Source: Saccoglossus kowalevskii (taxonomy: Eukaryota; Hemichordata; Enteropneusta; Harrimaniidae). From it: a stretch of DNA of 38,931 nt. Each line of letters opens with the position of its first letter. Position 1 is the stretch's first letter. Location: contig NW_003139320.1 in NCBI RefSeq assembly GCF_000003605.2, positions 231,657 to 270,587 of the forward strand. Reading direction: 5' to 3'. The position numbers and the translations under genes are program-made. This document shows positions 26,201 through 31,584 of the stretch, one piece after another. Below the pieces are notes generated by a model that had not been told where the DNA came from, did no database searches, and saw nothing but the letters and a program-made list of their open reading frames with translations.

Positions 26201-29200
26201 ATCATAGGAGTTTTATTTTTGTTAAAGTACCCAAAGGTTAGCATCACACAATAAGTATGTGTGTGCTACCATGTTTACAACAAACAAATAATACTACTTC
26301 CTGCAAAGAAAACTTTAGAGGTCTGCTAAGTAGGTAACATGTGTTAGTGCAATACAGTTTTAAATATCCAACATAACACATGTTATTGTGTATTTTTGTG
26401 TGCTCGAATATCCAATTAATTTTTACAATCGATAACATTTAATTACATTGGATTGCAAAAGGTGAGTATCTGCATATTATTTACTAGAGACAGCTGTGAA
26501 GAGAAAAACCTGTAAACATGCTTTATTGTCATCGTTTGTTCTCACAACTATTATGTGAATATAATGTTTTTTTTAAAAAACAAAATAGCATTGCAATAAA
26601 AGAAAGAGAGCAGATGTGTAGCAGGTGTTGAGCCCTGATGATTCGACTTAAATTCAATACCCACATGTTCTAAACTATACTGACAATATGGTGTACAGAA
26701 TAAATTGAGAATTAATTTGTGATTATTGAAATTTTATTCTATATTCTGATCTTTTTCAATAATGATATTTTAATGATGTACCGTGGCAACACATTTACAA
26801 TGGCAACTCAGCAGAGCCAATCAGTTGGACAGTAAATTAACACATCAACACAATATGAACAGTAATGATATCAGATATGAACGTGCAGGAAATTTATCAT
26901 GGAAATGAAAAATTATAGATTATTTTTGATGGAAGAAAAATGTAATATAATTCAACTAAGAGATAGATTAGTTATATGATCAGATGCTATTTTATGCACT
27001 TCTTATTTTCACATTTTTATACTGTATTATTAATCATCAGTCATTCCACTAAATTATGTGCTTGGTCACATTTTTAAAAAGTAACATTTCTGGGGATTTT
27101 ATTTTTGAAATTTTGTTTGTATGACCAAACATATATAACCTCATGAATATCTTTAATTACCCCACTATGTTAATGTTACCAAATACCTCACGATTTCACA
27201 TTAAATTGCTTACATATTATTTTTATTTTAGTAGATTATGGAAAATTAATTATTACAGTCAGCAGGTGGTGGTTATTACCAGAGAAGGATTTAGAGAGGG
27301 AACGCCCAAACTGGACCACTACTAATGCAGTACTAATTACGCCTATTACCCATACGTCATAATGATATTATTGTTAAGCCTAAAAGGTGCTCCTTCTCAA
27401 ACCACACATCCTGCATCTGCATTGTATTATACCAAAAAATATTGAACTTGAGTGTCACTGGTACAGATGGGTCCAAGCACATTATAGAGCATGTCAAGGA
27501 AGTCCATTGTTGAAGAGGTGTATAGTTTTTAAAATCCTGGCTGTGTAAATGATATAAGACCCAAAAAATCCATTGAGTGCACAAGAATGCTTGAGTGATT
27601 GTACATTTGGACCTACCCCAATGCACATATCAATTTCAAATACGAGTAAATACAAACCTATAGTACAGCCAAGCCTTAGGGGCAAATAATGTCTTACTTT
27701 AGCAAAACCTGTCAGCAACATATAATAATACATATAATAATATCTTCCAGCTTTGTGTTTTAAGTGAATTTCAACTCAAAATTTGTCATTGTATGTGCCT
27801 GTAAAACACTTTGCTTGAATTTTGAATTTAATTTCACAGCAGGAGTATGTCAAGGAAAAAAAATCTAACATAAGTACAATATCCCTTATACATGTATAAT
27901 CATTGAAAATAAGCTACACTCAAACATGCTGTATTCAGTGAAAATATACACATGTACCGGTATCAACTAAAAAAAACTGTCTATAAAATTTGAATACTGT
28001 AAAATACTTTTTTTTTAGATGGAATTCATTTTTTGATGAATTGACATTTTGACTGTTTTGTATGACATTTATTTTCACTGTATTTTGATATGAGTTGAAT
28101 GTAACACATAGACAGTGAAAATTAATTCCCAGAGAAAATAAAGAACTTCACAGTAACACTGAAATATAGATGAAAATAATTTTAGATAAGTAAATTTATC
28201 AGCAATAAATCATCTGTATGCCTTGTTTGCCATGAGATACAATATATTGAACAGAAAAGACAACATGTACTTTATAACACTTGTTCTTATTATGTTTCAT
28301 TTTATATTGTATTGTAAGTGCATCTTAAATACAAGCTCACACAAACCAAAAAAAAACAAAAACATTTATTAGTACACGTATTGTACATAGTTTGCTGACA
28401 TAATTTTACCATAGACACACTTCTGTATTTTATGCACTACTAACACAGGGAATACATACAACTTGTGCAAGTCTCTTTTAATATCATTCTGCATACAAAC
28501 TAATAAAATTATCCAAATAACCACTTAATAAATTGTTTCTCTTTTGATCAATATGTAAGGTATTAAAATACGATATGGAAATATAAAAATCAAGAACAAT
28601 GGTTAATTATTACTAATTTTCAGTTTACTTTTGGAACTAACATTTCTTGAAAAATTTGCTAAATTTTTTTTTGTTAGTGACTGTTTTCAATACAGAAGAA
28701 AAATATTCAATGACACTTGCCATGTACAGTCATTTTAATTACAAACTGTTTTAAATATGATGTTTACTTCTTCTGGGTTTGCCTATCTGTTGTTCTTTTA
28801 ACCTTTTATATTTTTGTCCTGCCCTTGCCTGTTGCTACATGTGTAGGTAGGTCAAATATGCGCAAACAGAATTACATCACGTCTGTTGGTAATTCAGTAA
28901 TCAGGAATTTACAGTAACTTTTTTTATTTATCTATATGCATCTTCCATGCAGATTACAATGAAATTGCAAGCTCTATCATATTCAATTGTACATGTGTGC
29001 TAGGTAAACTAACAAGATTAACTCAGAAAAGAAAAGTGAGATTAGATTGCGCTTACTTTTCAGTATGTATTGGATCAATTCTCACATTTTTTTCATTTGA
29101 AGAATGGTTTCTCAATTTTGTTTTCTTTCAGTGGGAAAGTTGTTTTTATTCTGTTTCACTTTGGTTTTAGTTGTTTAAATGTCAGTGTGAATATAGATTA

Positions 29201-29886
29201 TGGACAAATTTTTTGCTTGTTTTTAATGCAGAATATTTTCAATGAAATTTTAATCTGTAAAAGTCTGAAAATCGAAACCTCACCTCCAATAGTATCTCTC
29301 TTTCTTCTTCTGGAAGGTCTGTAAATAAATTGTCTATGTGGACGGACTCACGGAAGTAGAAATGACAATGAGCATTGTCATTGAGAAATGCAGCCTGGAT
29401 AATTTCCAATTCAGTCACACTGCAAGTTTGGTGTGACTCTTGCAAAACCCAGGAGTAGCCATTGCTAGCTGCTACAAGAAAGTTTTTATCCAACCAGCTG
29501 GAATCGTCAGGAATATCAGTGCAGTTCCTCTGCAACGGTGGTGCATCAATTGGTCTGTGTGATCCATAACGTTCTCCGAGGAGACAAATAAAAAAAGGTG
29601 TGCATCTGTTAATGTAGTCCAAACACAGTGTGACAACATTTCCTGAGTTACTCTGTTCATCGTTTATTCCCCACCGAAGATCCACTGGTGCAAAGTATGT
29701 ACCACGTTGCCGACACAAATTATCGATCTGTGGAAAGACTTTCCTGACGAGATAGTCTCGTTCTTCAGCAAAATCCTTGAATGTAGAGCTTATGAATGGT
29801 CTTACTGGTTGTCGCCAAGAGAACTGACGTTTTACTCCACTTAAGCCACGCTGTAGTTTGGGTCGCTTTCTGGCCGAGCTCATCAT
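2481..29886 (-). CDS. TTC41: TTC41-like STAND NTPase (DUF4062-NACHT-TPR), 19 exons
   Basis: Predicted cytosolic STAND-class ATPase; in such proteins the TPR arm senses or binds a partner and the NACHT module switches with nucleotide. Its cellular role is not known. Exons, 5' to 3' on the minus strand: 29886-29284, 24050-23864, 23228-23027, 18298-18084, 17006-16849, 16078-15616, 15065-14827, 14181-13980, 12510-12300, 11324-11276, 10758-10567, 9785-9702, 9224-9147, 8563-8430, 7938-7752, 7205-7055, 6698-6549, 4985-4879, 3520-2481. All junctions are GT-AG with matching phases except the exon 7 donor. Domain order: DUF4062 (about residues 24-230), NACHT with Walker A GDRGCGKT (about 346-353) and Walker B VLILDGIDEL (about 436-445), a helical NACHT-associated region (to about 830), an acidic linker (828-961), TPR-like repeats (962-1250) and a Ser/Arg-rich tail. 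The start is the first of two adjacent ATGs; an upstream 5'UTR exon is possible. It lies head to head with HSP90B1, as the name GNN (GRP94-neighbouring) of vertebrate TTC41 implies. The alternative assignment is another nephrocystin-3-like NACHT-TPR paralogue. Confidence 0.88.
3914..4648 (+). mobile_element. tandem-repeat mobile element with hairpin ends, copy 1
   Basis: A full-length copy in intron 18 of the TTC41-like gene. The left end starts AACAAGCAGCCTCTCGGCTG, with a CAGCC/GGCTG stem. The core is about four monomers of about 158 bp, marked by ATGAACAAA at 3993, 4152, 4310 and 4467. The right end has GGACGACGCC repeats and a strong hairpin (AGCTCCGCT at 4613-4621 pairing with AGCGGAGCT at 4635-4643). 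TAGCTC(T/C)GCTGT near the left border is inverted at the right border. Such a flank-plus-160-bp-core structure is known from pearl/HINE elements (Helentron-related) in invertebrates; the assignment is inference. Confidence 0.72.
4879..8563 (-). CDS. TTC41: TTC41-like exons 14-18: TPR repeats
   Basis: Exons 8563-8430, 7938-7752, 7205-7055, 6698-6549 and 4985-4879 encode successive helix pairs with the TPR pattern. Examples are YAGQFLSELGHFDRARELLF, AEWHFYQLKNDEAENFYKKS, LLNRLGNIKIYSGNWSEAQA and FDRAEAEPMFRRALQIRE, the last followed by LGPNH. The AEPxxRRALxIRE..LGPNHL form is the kinesin-light-chain/nephrocystin-type TPR that usually binds peptide ligands. Exon 14 has a tandem acceptor (ttgcagTTGCAG), so two-residue isoform variation (VA present or absent) is possible. 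Phases run 0,1,2,2,1 and agree. Confidence 0.88.
5701..6261. mobile_element. MITE with 26-bp inverted ends, TTAA-flanked (561 bp)
   Basis: The left end begins TTAAGGTAGAAGCCTAGTCA; the reverse complement of the right end begins TTAAGGTAGAAGCCTACTCA. Both continue TAATTT, giving about 26 bp with one mismatch. The outer TTAA on both sides fits a TTAA target-site duplication. The inside is AT-rich with no protein-coding frame. It sits in intron 17 of the TTC41-like gene. Confidence 0.75.
6828..6983 (-). mobile_element. TA-flanked MITE, family A, copy 1
   Basis: The left end TACTGTAAAATCTGTATTAG and right end CTATTACAGATTTTATGGTA form inverted repeats bordered by TA on both sides, as with Tc1/mariner-type insertions. 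The interior motif TTTTTGGTTCTCAATT is shared, in reverse orientation, with the copy at 11941-12131. It lies in intron 16. No coding capacity. Confidence 0.7.
9147..11324 (-). CDS. TTC41: TTC41-like exons 10-13: acidic linker
   Basis: Four small exons, 11324-11276 (49 nt), 10758-10567 (192 nt), 9785-9702 (84 nt) and 9224-9147 (78 nt), encode about 134 residues rich in Asp, Glu and Ser (for example SDISIPVLDEDRIDKIDDLF and ESDSSREEDFYDAQ). No domain is recognisable and the linker is probably disordered. It joins the NACHT module to the TPR arm. Each exon has clean AG and GT borders. The last three are all multiples of three in phase 1, so any of them could be skipped without changing the frame. 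Confidence 0.82.
11941..12131 (+). mobile_element. TA-flanked MITE, family A, copy 2
   Basis: TATCGTAAAATCTGTATTAG at the left and CTAATACAGATTTTACAGTA at the right are inverted repeats with TA borders. Additional AGAAGC(T)GCA and TCTATTAGAA blocks alternate inside, giving a strongly self-complementary sequence. It shares AATTGAGAACCAAAAATT with the copy at 6828-6983 in opposite orientation. It lies in intron 9. Confidence 0.72.
12300..14181 (-). CDS. TTC41: TTC41-like exons 8-9: helical NACHT-TPR connector
   Basis: Exon 8 (14181-13980) encodes LPQFWERQKQLYHSYIGRYL, then RRVEELPWQLEMSGELAAL. The RRVEELPWQL block is typical of DUF4062-NACHT-TPR proteins: a His/Arg helix preceding the leucine-rich connector. 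Exon 9 (12510-12300) completes the Arg codon and reads TFSAMCGGEDDTLKLDLHRY, then WKTLRDAG.DPSTIYKNMIE, again family-like, and turns acidic at its end. Phases join as 2 to 0. The 1.47-kb intron between them contains a short open stretch on the other strand that is treated separately. Confidence 0.9.
12511..13979 (-). other. TTC41-like intron 8, partly GC-richer
   Basis: The protein runs on without a gap from exon 8 to exon 9, so the minus-strand open frame at 13058-12843 is intronic. The segment about 12890-13260 is less AT-rich than its surroundings and has an exon-like stretch on the plus strand (see findings). Nothing else is recognised. Confidence 0.6.
14486..14684 (-). mobile_element. 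MITE with AACCTnTTCACCACC ends, copy 1
   Basis: The right end GGTGGTGAATAGGTTAA is inverted relative to the left TGACCTTTTCACATCC. The interior CCTGTTTATAGTCTGCACTT occurs in opposite orientation in the copy at 23565-23797. Located in intron 7. Confidence 0.6.
14827..15065 (-). CDS. TTC41: TTC41-like exon 7, with no usable splice donor
   Basis: The acceptor is tatttcag; the exon then encodes ALQGWVADALRLIAVSRNGL, TEKEILDILEIIGY, a Phe/Trp block, and RPGGLLTFFHQNLREAMEHA followed by LL. The TFFHQNLREA element is a hallmark of the region after NACHT. An in-frame TAA follows at 14826-14824. Exon 8 needs one carried-in base, so the expected exon end is the T of that TAA and the intron should start with GT; the sequence instead reads AATCTG. 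The only GT dinucleotides in the correct phase lie upstream and would remove the conserved helix. Possible explanations are an indel in the assembly, a damaged allele, or a natural truncation at about residue 689. Confidence 0.85.
15275..15498. repeat. short direct repeats in intron 6
   Basis: Three CCACGCC blocks occur within about 55 bp (15289-15342), two of them as AAACCACGCCCA. A 45-base unit beginning AGTTAT and ending GCAACATAAATT(T)G then occurs twice, at 15365-15410 and 15459-15498. It is probably part of an unidentified interspersed repeat. Confidence 0.45.
15616..16078 (-). CDS. TTC41: TTC41-like exon 6: NACHT sensor region and winged-helix part
   Basis: Exon of 463 nt. It opens with VKEMSWLSATLPPQCKIILT, where the strand IILTT is the usual sensor-1 element of NACHT ATPases (often followed by Arg or, as here, VKSD). 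A long helical region follows, with ERPLFLCVLANELRVCGTHR, the segment that in nephrocystin-3/TTC41-like proteins ends with selection of a downstream winged-helix domain. The end is a Ser/Thr/Pro-rich loop (STSTATFSSSTTPPP) before a strong GTAAGT donor at 15615. Confidence 0.9.
16079..18083 (-). other. TTC41-like introns 5 and 4 around exon 5
   Basis: Introns 16079-16848 and 17007-18083 hold AT-rich sequence with short chance open frames. I see no repeats with defined ends and no RNA gene. Confidence 0.6.
16849..17006 (-). CDS. TTC41: TTC41-like exon 5: NACHT Walker B
   Basis: Exon of 158 nt, entering in phase 1 and leaving in phase 0. It encodes a Ser/Asp-rich loop followed by a helix (FHRISEAFIAALGLG) and the Walker B strand PCVLILDGIDEL. 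The Asp after the hydrophobic strand and the DE pair two residues on are the usual NACHT arrangement for magnesium coordination and hydrolysis. Together with exon 4 this indicates an intact nucleotide-binding core. Confidence 0.94.
18084..18298 (-). CDS. TTC41: TTC41-like exon 4: NACHT Walker A
   Basis: Exon of 215 nt with acceptor ttttttcag and donor GTAAAA. It encodes KYKSVFVVTGDRGCGKTSIL: a hydrophobic beta strand followed by the P-loop GDRGCGKT(S), which fits GxxGxGK[ST]. The Lys and Thr needed for phosphate and magnesium binding are present, so nucleotide binding is expected. The downstream part (VLTHYVGASSISTDVTSFMRR) resembles the strand-helix segment after the P-loop in TTC41 and nephrocystin-3. 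Confidence 0.95.
18594..19127 (+). mobile_element. tandem-repeat mobile element, copy 2
   Basis: Same left end (AACAAGCAGCCTCTCGGCTG) and same right-end hairpin (AAGCTCCGCT ... AGCGGAGCTA) as the copy at 3914-4648. It has only three core monomers, the first shortened (ATGAAC landmarks at 18674, 18799 and 18957). It lies in intron 3 in the same orientation. The shared end points of the two copies define the element borders. Confidence 0.72.
19424..19490. other. assembly gap (67 N)
   Basis: A run of Ns within intron 3 of the TTC41-like gene. Exon phases on both sides (exon 3 ends with two bases, exon 4 starts with the third) are consistent, so no coding exon needs to be hidden here. Confidence 0.98.
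20083..20248 (+). repeat. (AAAT/AAAC)n microsatellite
   Basis: About 165 bp of interrupted AAAT, AAAC and AATA tetranucleotides, perfect (AAAT)n at the right end. The reading frames on the minus strand here (Phe/Leu/Ile/Tyr only) are products of the repeat and not genes. Confidence 0.9.
21682..22630 (+). repeat. 70-bp direct repeat pair
   Basis: 21682-21751 and 22561-22630 are about 66/70 identical, starting TGTTATAATGTGGCTGTTAT and ending GTGCAGGCAT. Flanks on both sides are unrelated, so this looks like two copies of a short dispersed element in intron 3, not a local tandem duplication. Confidence 0.65.
22650..22943 (+). mobile_element. tandem-repeat mobile element, copy 3 (truncated)
   Basis: The left end AACAAGCAGTCTGTTGGCTG and TAGCTCCGCTGTTAG match the other two copies. 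Two core monomers follow (ATGAAC at 22731 and 22848), then similarity stops inside the monomer and the right hairpin is missing. The truncated end lies about 80 bp from exon 3 of the TTC41-like gene, on the donor side. Confidence 0.65.
23027..24050 (-). CDS. TTC41: TTC41-like exons 2-3: end of DUF4062 and linker to NACHT
   Basis: Exon 2 (24050-23864, 187 nt) reads KYHAESDYAELKMRDLKKRI, then LPVKYFQTPQELGRLVLEDW. This directly continues exon 1 (..EREILLE) and matches the expected end of a DUF4062 domain. Exon 3 (23228-23027, 202 nt) contains HEAFAETRRRVFVSTPDIQA, a stretch commonly seen just ahead of the NACHT P-loop in this family. It is followed by an acidic, Thr-rich linker. The G|GT phase at the exon 2-3 junction makes a Gly codon and the reading frame is continuous. 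Confidence 0.9.
23565..23797 (+). mobile_element. MITE with AACCTnTTCACCACC ends, copy 2
   Basis: The left TCAACCTTTTTACCACCA and the reverse complement of the right end TTAACCTTTTCACCACCA agree at 16 of 18 positions. The interior AAGTGCAGACTATAAACAGG is the reverse complement of the core of the copy at 14486-14684. Located in intron 2 of the TTC41-like gene. Confidence 0.65.
24051..29283 (-). other. TTC41-like intron 1 (5.2 kb)
   Basis: Bounded by a GTGAGG donor and an AAATTACAG acceptor. Apart from the family B MITE at 27995-28155 I see only AT-rich sequence with chance open frames shorter than 90 codons and no protein pattern. DUF4062 sequence continues directly from exon 1 to exon 2 across it. 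Confidence 0.7.
27995..28155 (+). mobile_element. TA-flanked MITE, family B, full copy
   Basis: The left end TACTGTAAAATACTTTTTTT ... GATGGAATTCATTTT and the right end CAGTGAAAATTAATTCCC ... AAAGAACTTCACAGTA form imperfect inverted repeats about 40 bp long with TA borders. The outermost CTGTAAAAT is the same as in family A. It lies in the 5.2-kb intron 1 of the TTC41-like gene. Confidence 0.55.
29284..29886 (-). CDS. TTC41: TTC41-like exon 1: DUF4062 domain
   Basis: Exon of 603 nt (201 codons, ends in phase 0 at a GTGAGG donor). After a basic start (MMSSARKRPKLQRG) it gives the DUF4062 signature: RPFISSTFKDFAEERDYL, then a Cys/Arg-rich RGTYFAPVDLRWGI block, the motif ICLLGERYG and the helix CSVTELEIIQAAFL. 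The FISSTF..ERD core and the DLRWGI element are typical of the N-terminal domain of TTC41, nephrocystin-3 and NWD1-like proteins. In those families the domain precedes a NACHT ATPase. A 5.2-kb intron follows. Confidence 0.93.
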
Positions 29887-30046
29887 GAGATGTGTTTTGG
29901 AATCTTGACAGGTAATACTTTGCGTTTACATTTCGTGTTGGTATCCAAGTAATTCATTACTCTAAACCATTGTCATGTAGCATTCACAAAAATCTGTCAA
30001 GAATGAAGAAGAACGGAAATATTTGTATCAAGTGTAATATTTATGA

Positions 30047-30223
30047 TTTAATCTCTTGATCGCCATCCACAAAATAGTTCCATTTATAGTCTGCTCTTTT
30101 CCAACATTCAATGTTTTTAATTTAATTTTTTGATCAAAAACTAGACGCAATGTTACATTTTGTCTGTTTTGTCCAAAATTATGATTGAATTCACAGAAAA
30201 TGTGAAAAAGTTCAACCCAATTA
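30047..30223 (-). mobile_element. diverged MITE of the same family, copy 3
   Basis: It begins TTTAATCTCTTGATCGCCAT, a decayed version of the AACCTnTTCACCACC end, followed by CCACAAAATAG and TTTATAGTCTGCTCTTTTCC, matching the core of copy 1. The right end is degenerate. It lies in the intergenic space 160 bp upstream of the TTC41-like start codon, so it may be part of that gene's leader or promoter. Confidence 0.5.
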
Positions 30224-30769
30224 GAGCGGAAAAAAAATTGAAGTTGAAAAATGTTGCAGTTATGATTCTGAACAAGTGTGGAAGTCTGACCGACTTCGCT
30301 GCAGTGTATGTATTTGTTTAGTTTCATTGTAGATCGCGATCACCCTACGACAGACAACATAACAATACATGTACTGCCAATAAAAAAACAGCAACAAAAA
30401 AAAAAGGAAGTTGAGAGAACTACATCGAAACCAAGAGCAACAGTAAATGGATCTACAGGTACTAAGTAGTCGGAATGATGAATCAAAACACGATGCCAAT
30501 GCAAGATTAAATTAAATTAAAAAGTTGACAGCAACTCCAAAAAAATCAAATCGATACATTTTTTGAGGATGACAATTATACCATGCCTTAGGTTGCCTTC
30601 AAGTTTTATGGTGATCACACTACTTAACACAATAACAAAATGTGCATTGTTTATCCTAACTGACATGAGTGTTATCACAGAGTGGCTACGGTGTTACACA
30701 CACTGGCACAGATTATAAACACGACATAAGAACTTATCATGCCCCACAGACAAATTTCGTGATACTTAC

Positions 30770-30960
30770 TGGTCTACGAATTTTGAAATGTAAATCTCTT
30801 CATGATCCTGAAATAAAGATATCCCCGGGAAAATAACGGAAGTTGACACAAAGCTTTCAGCGTCGTTTATCGCTAGGCAGCAAAATACAAGGACAACCAC
30901 TCGGGAAAGTCCTGCAACCTCGTTCAATTCTGTAGTTATATGAAAGATATAATATCGCAT
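30770..30960 (-). other. possible first exon of an unknown or alternative transcript
   Basis: The open frame from ATG at 30960 encodes about 63 residues with a hydrophobic segment (LSRVVVLVFCCLAIND), like a signal peptide or anchor. It ends exactly at a strong donor, CCA|GTAAGTATC (30769). It lies between the two genes, upstream of the TTC41-like start. If spliced to the sequence just before that start (acceptor at about 29903) it would be out of frame, so it would be a 5'UTR exon there or belong to another gene. No homology is recognised; a chance open frame remains quite possible. Confidence 0.25.
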
Positions 30961-31315
30961 TTTTTGTAATTCTGCCCATTTATATGTTAAAACAAATTAA
31001 ATTATTTTAATAATTATTGTTTTGAAAGTATTAACCTTTTGAATTCTGGCAATAAAGCTCTATTACTAAGATACATATTCCATGTATAGGAACGAGGATA
31101 GTCATATTTCTACCCCGCTTAAAATGTGCAATAGAAACCTATAGTTAGTTTTCTAAACTTCTTAACGCATTCCCATTAGGTTATGACGGTAATTATCAGG
31201 GATATTTAAAATAAACGCTTATTTTGATCATGAATAAATTAACGTATACAATCTTGACCCAGACTGACATCATGACGTTGTTATGACCCCCATAATTTTG
31301 AGTTCATATTCCTGG

Positions 31316-31334
31316 CCAATAAGAAAGGGCCACG
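31316..31334 (+). promoter_or_regulatory. ER stress response element (ERSE)
   Basis: A perfect CCAAT-N9-CCACG (CCAAT AAGAAAGGG CCACG), about 200 bp upstream of the HSP90B1 start codon and on the same strand. The ERSE is bound by NF-Y at CCAAT and by ATF6 (or XBP1) at CCACG; it is the classical element of GRP78 and GRP94 promoters. This predicts induction of the gene by the unfolded-protein response. Confidence 0.85.
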
Positions 31335-31397
31335 CTCTGAGGTTGTAGTCTATGATTTGGTACTATTTTATTGGTCCATTTTGATCACGAGGGGATA

Positions 31398-31416
31398 CGC
31401 GGTATGCTCTGATTGG
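31398..31416 (-). promoter_or_regulatory. near-consensus inverted ERSE
   Basis: CGCGG-N9-ATTGG, which on the minus strand reads CCAAT-N9-CCGCG, is one base away from the ERSE consensus with exact spacing. It is 82 bp downstream of the perfect element and 117 bp upstream of the ATG. A third inverted CCAAT with the same spacing but two mismatches is at 31356-31374 (TTTGG-N9-ATTGG). Confidence 0.6.
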
Positions 31417-31532
31417 CCGAGAATCTTCGAGGTATTCCCTAAACTGACCGGGATTTCCGTGTTGACTCCACTCAGCTGAACTACTGGCTCTCTTTCACCT
31501 GGGCTTCGGAGATAGGTTAAGATATAATCAAA

Positions 31533-31584
31533 ATGAAGAGTCAATTTTGGTTGTTAGCCCTTTTCGGCTTACTGCTCGCGTCAA
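31533..31584 (+). CDS. HSP90B1: HSP90B1 exon 1: signal peptide
   Basis: ATG in a favourable context (TCAAAATGA) encodes [17 protein letters not shown]; the exon ends after 17 codons plus one base at GTAAGT. Joined to exon 2 the protein continues [10 protein letters not shown], so a signal peptidase cut after VLA or nearby is likely. The exon border inside the signal peptide and the 1.95-kb intron 1 that follows resemble the small first exon of vertebrate HSP90B1. Confidence 0.93.

Larger units (their letters stand above)
31273..31438 (+). promoter_or_regulatory. HSP90B1 proximal promoter region
   Basis: It contains TGACGTTG (31273-31280, similar to the ATF6/XBP1 site TGACGTGG), three CCAAT boxes (31316 forward; 31370 and 31412 inverted) and a minimal heat-shock-type inverted pair GAATCTTC (31431-31438). 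No TATA box is evident. Transcription probably starts between about 31440 and 31515. Confidence 0.55.

Noticed and set aside
29472-29660. Second minus-strand frame inside exon 1 of the TTC41-like gene
   Set aside because: Overlaps the DUF4062 coding frame in another register; a shadow.
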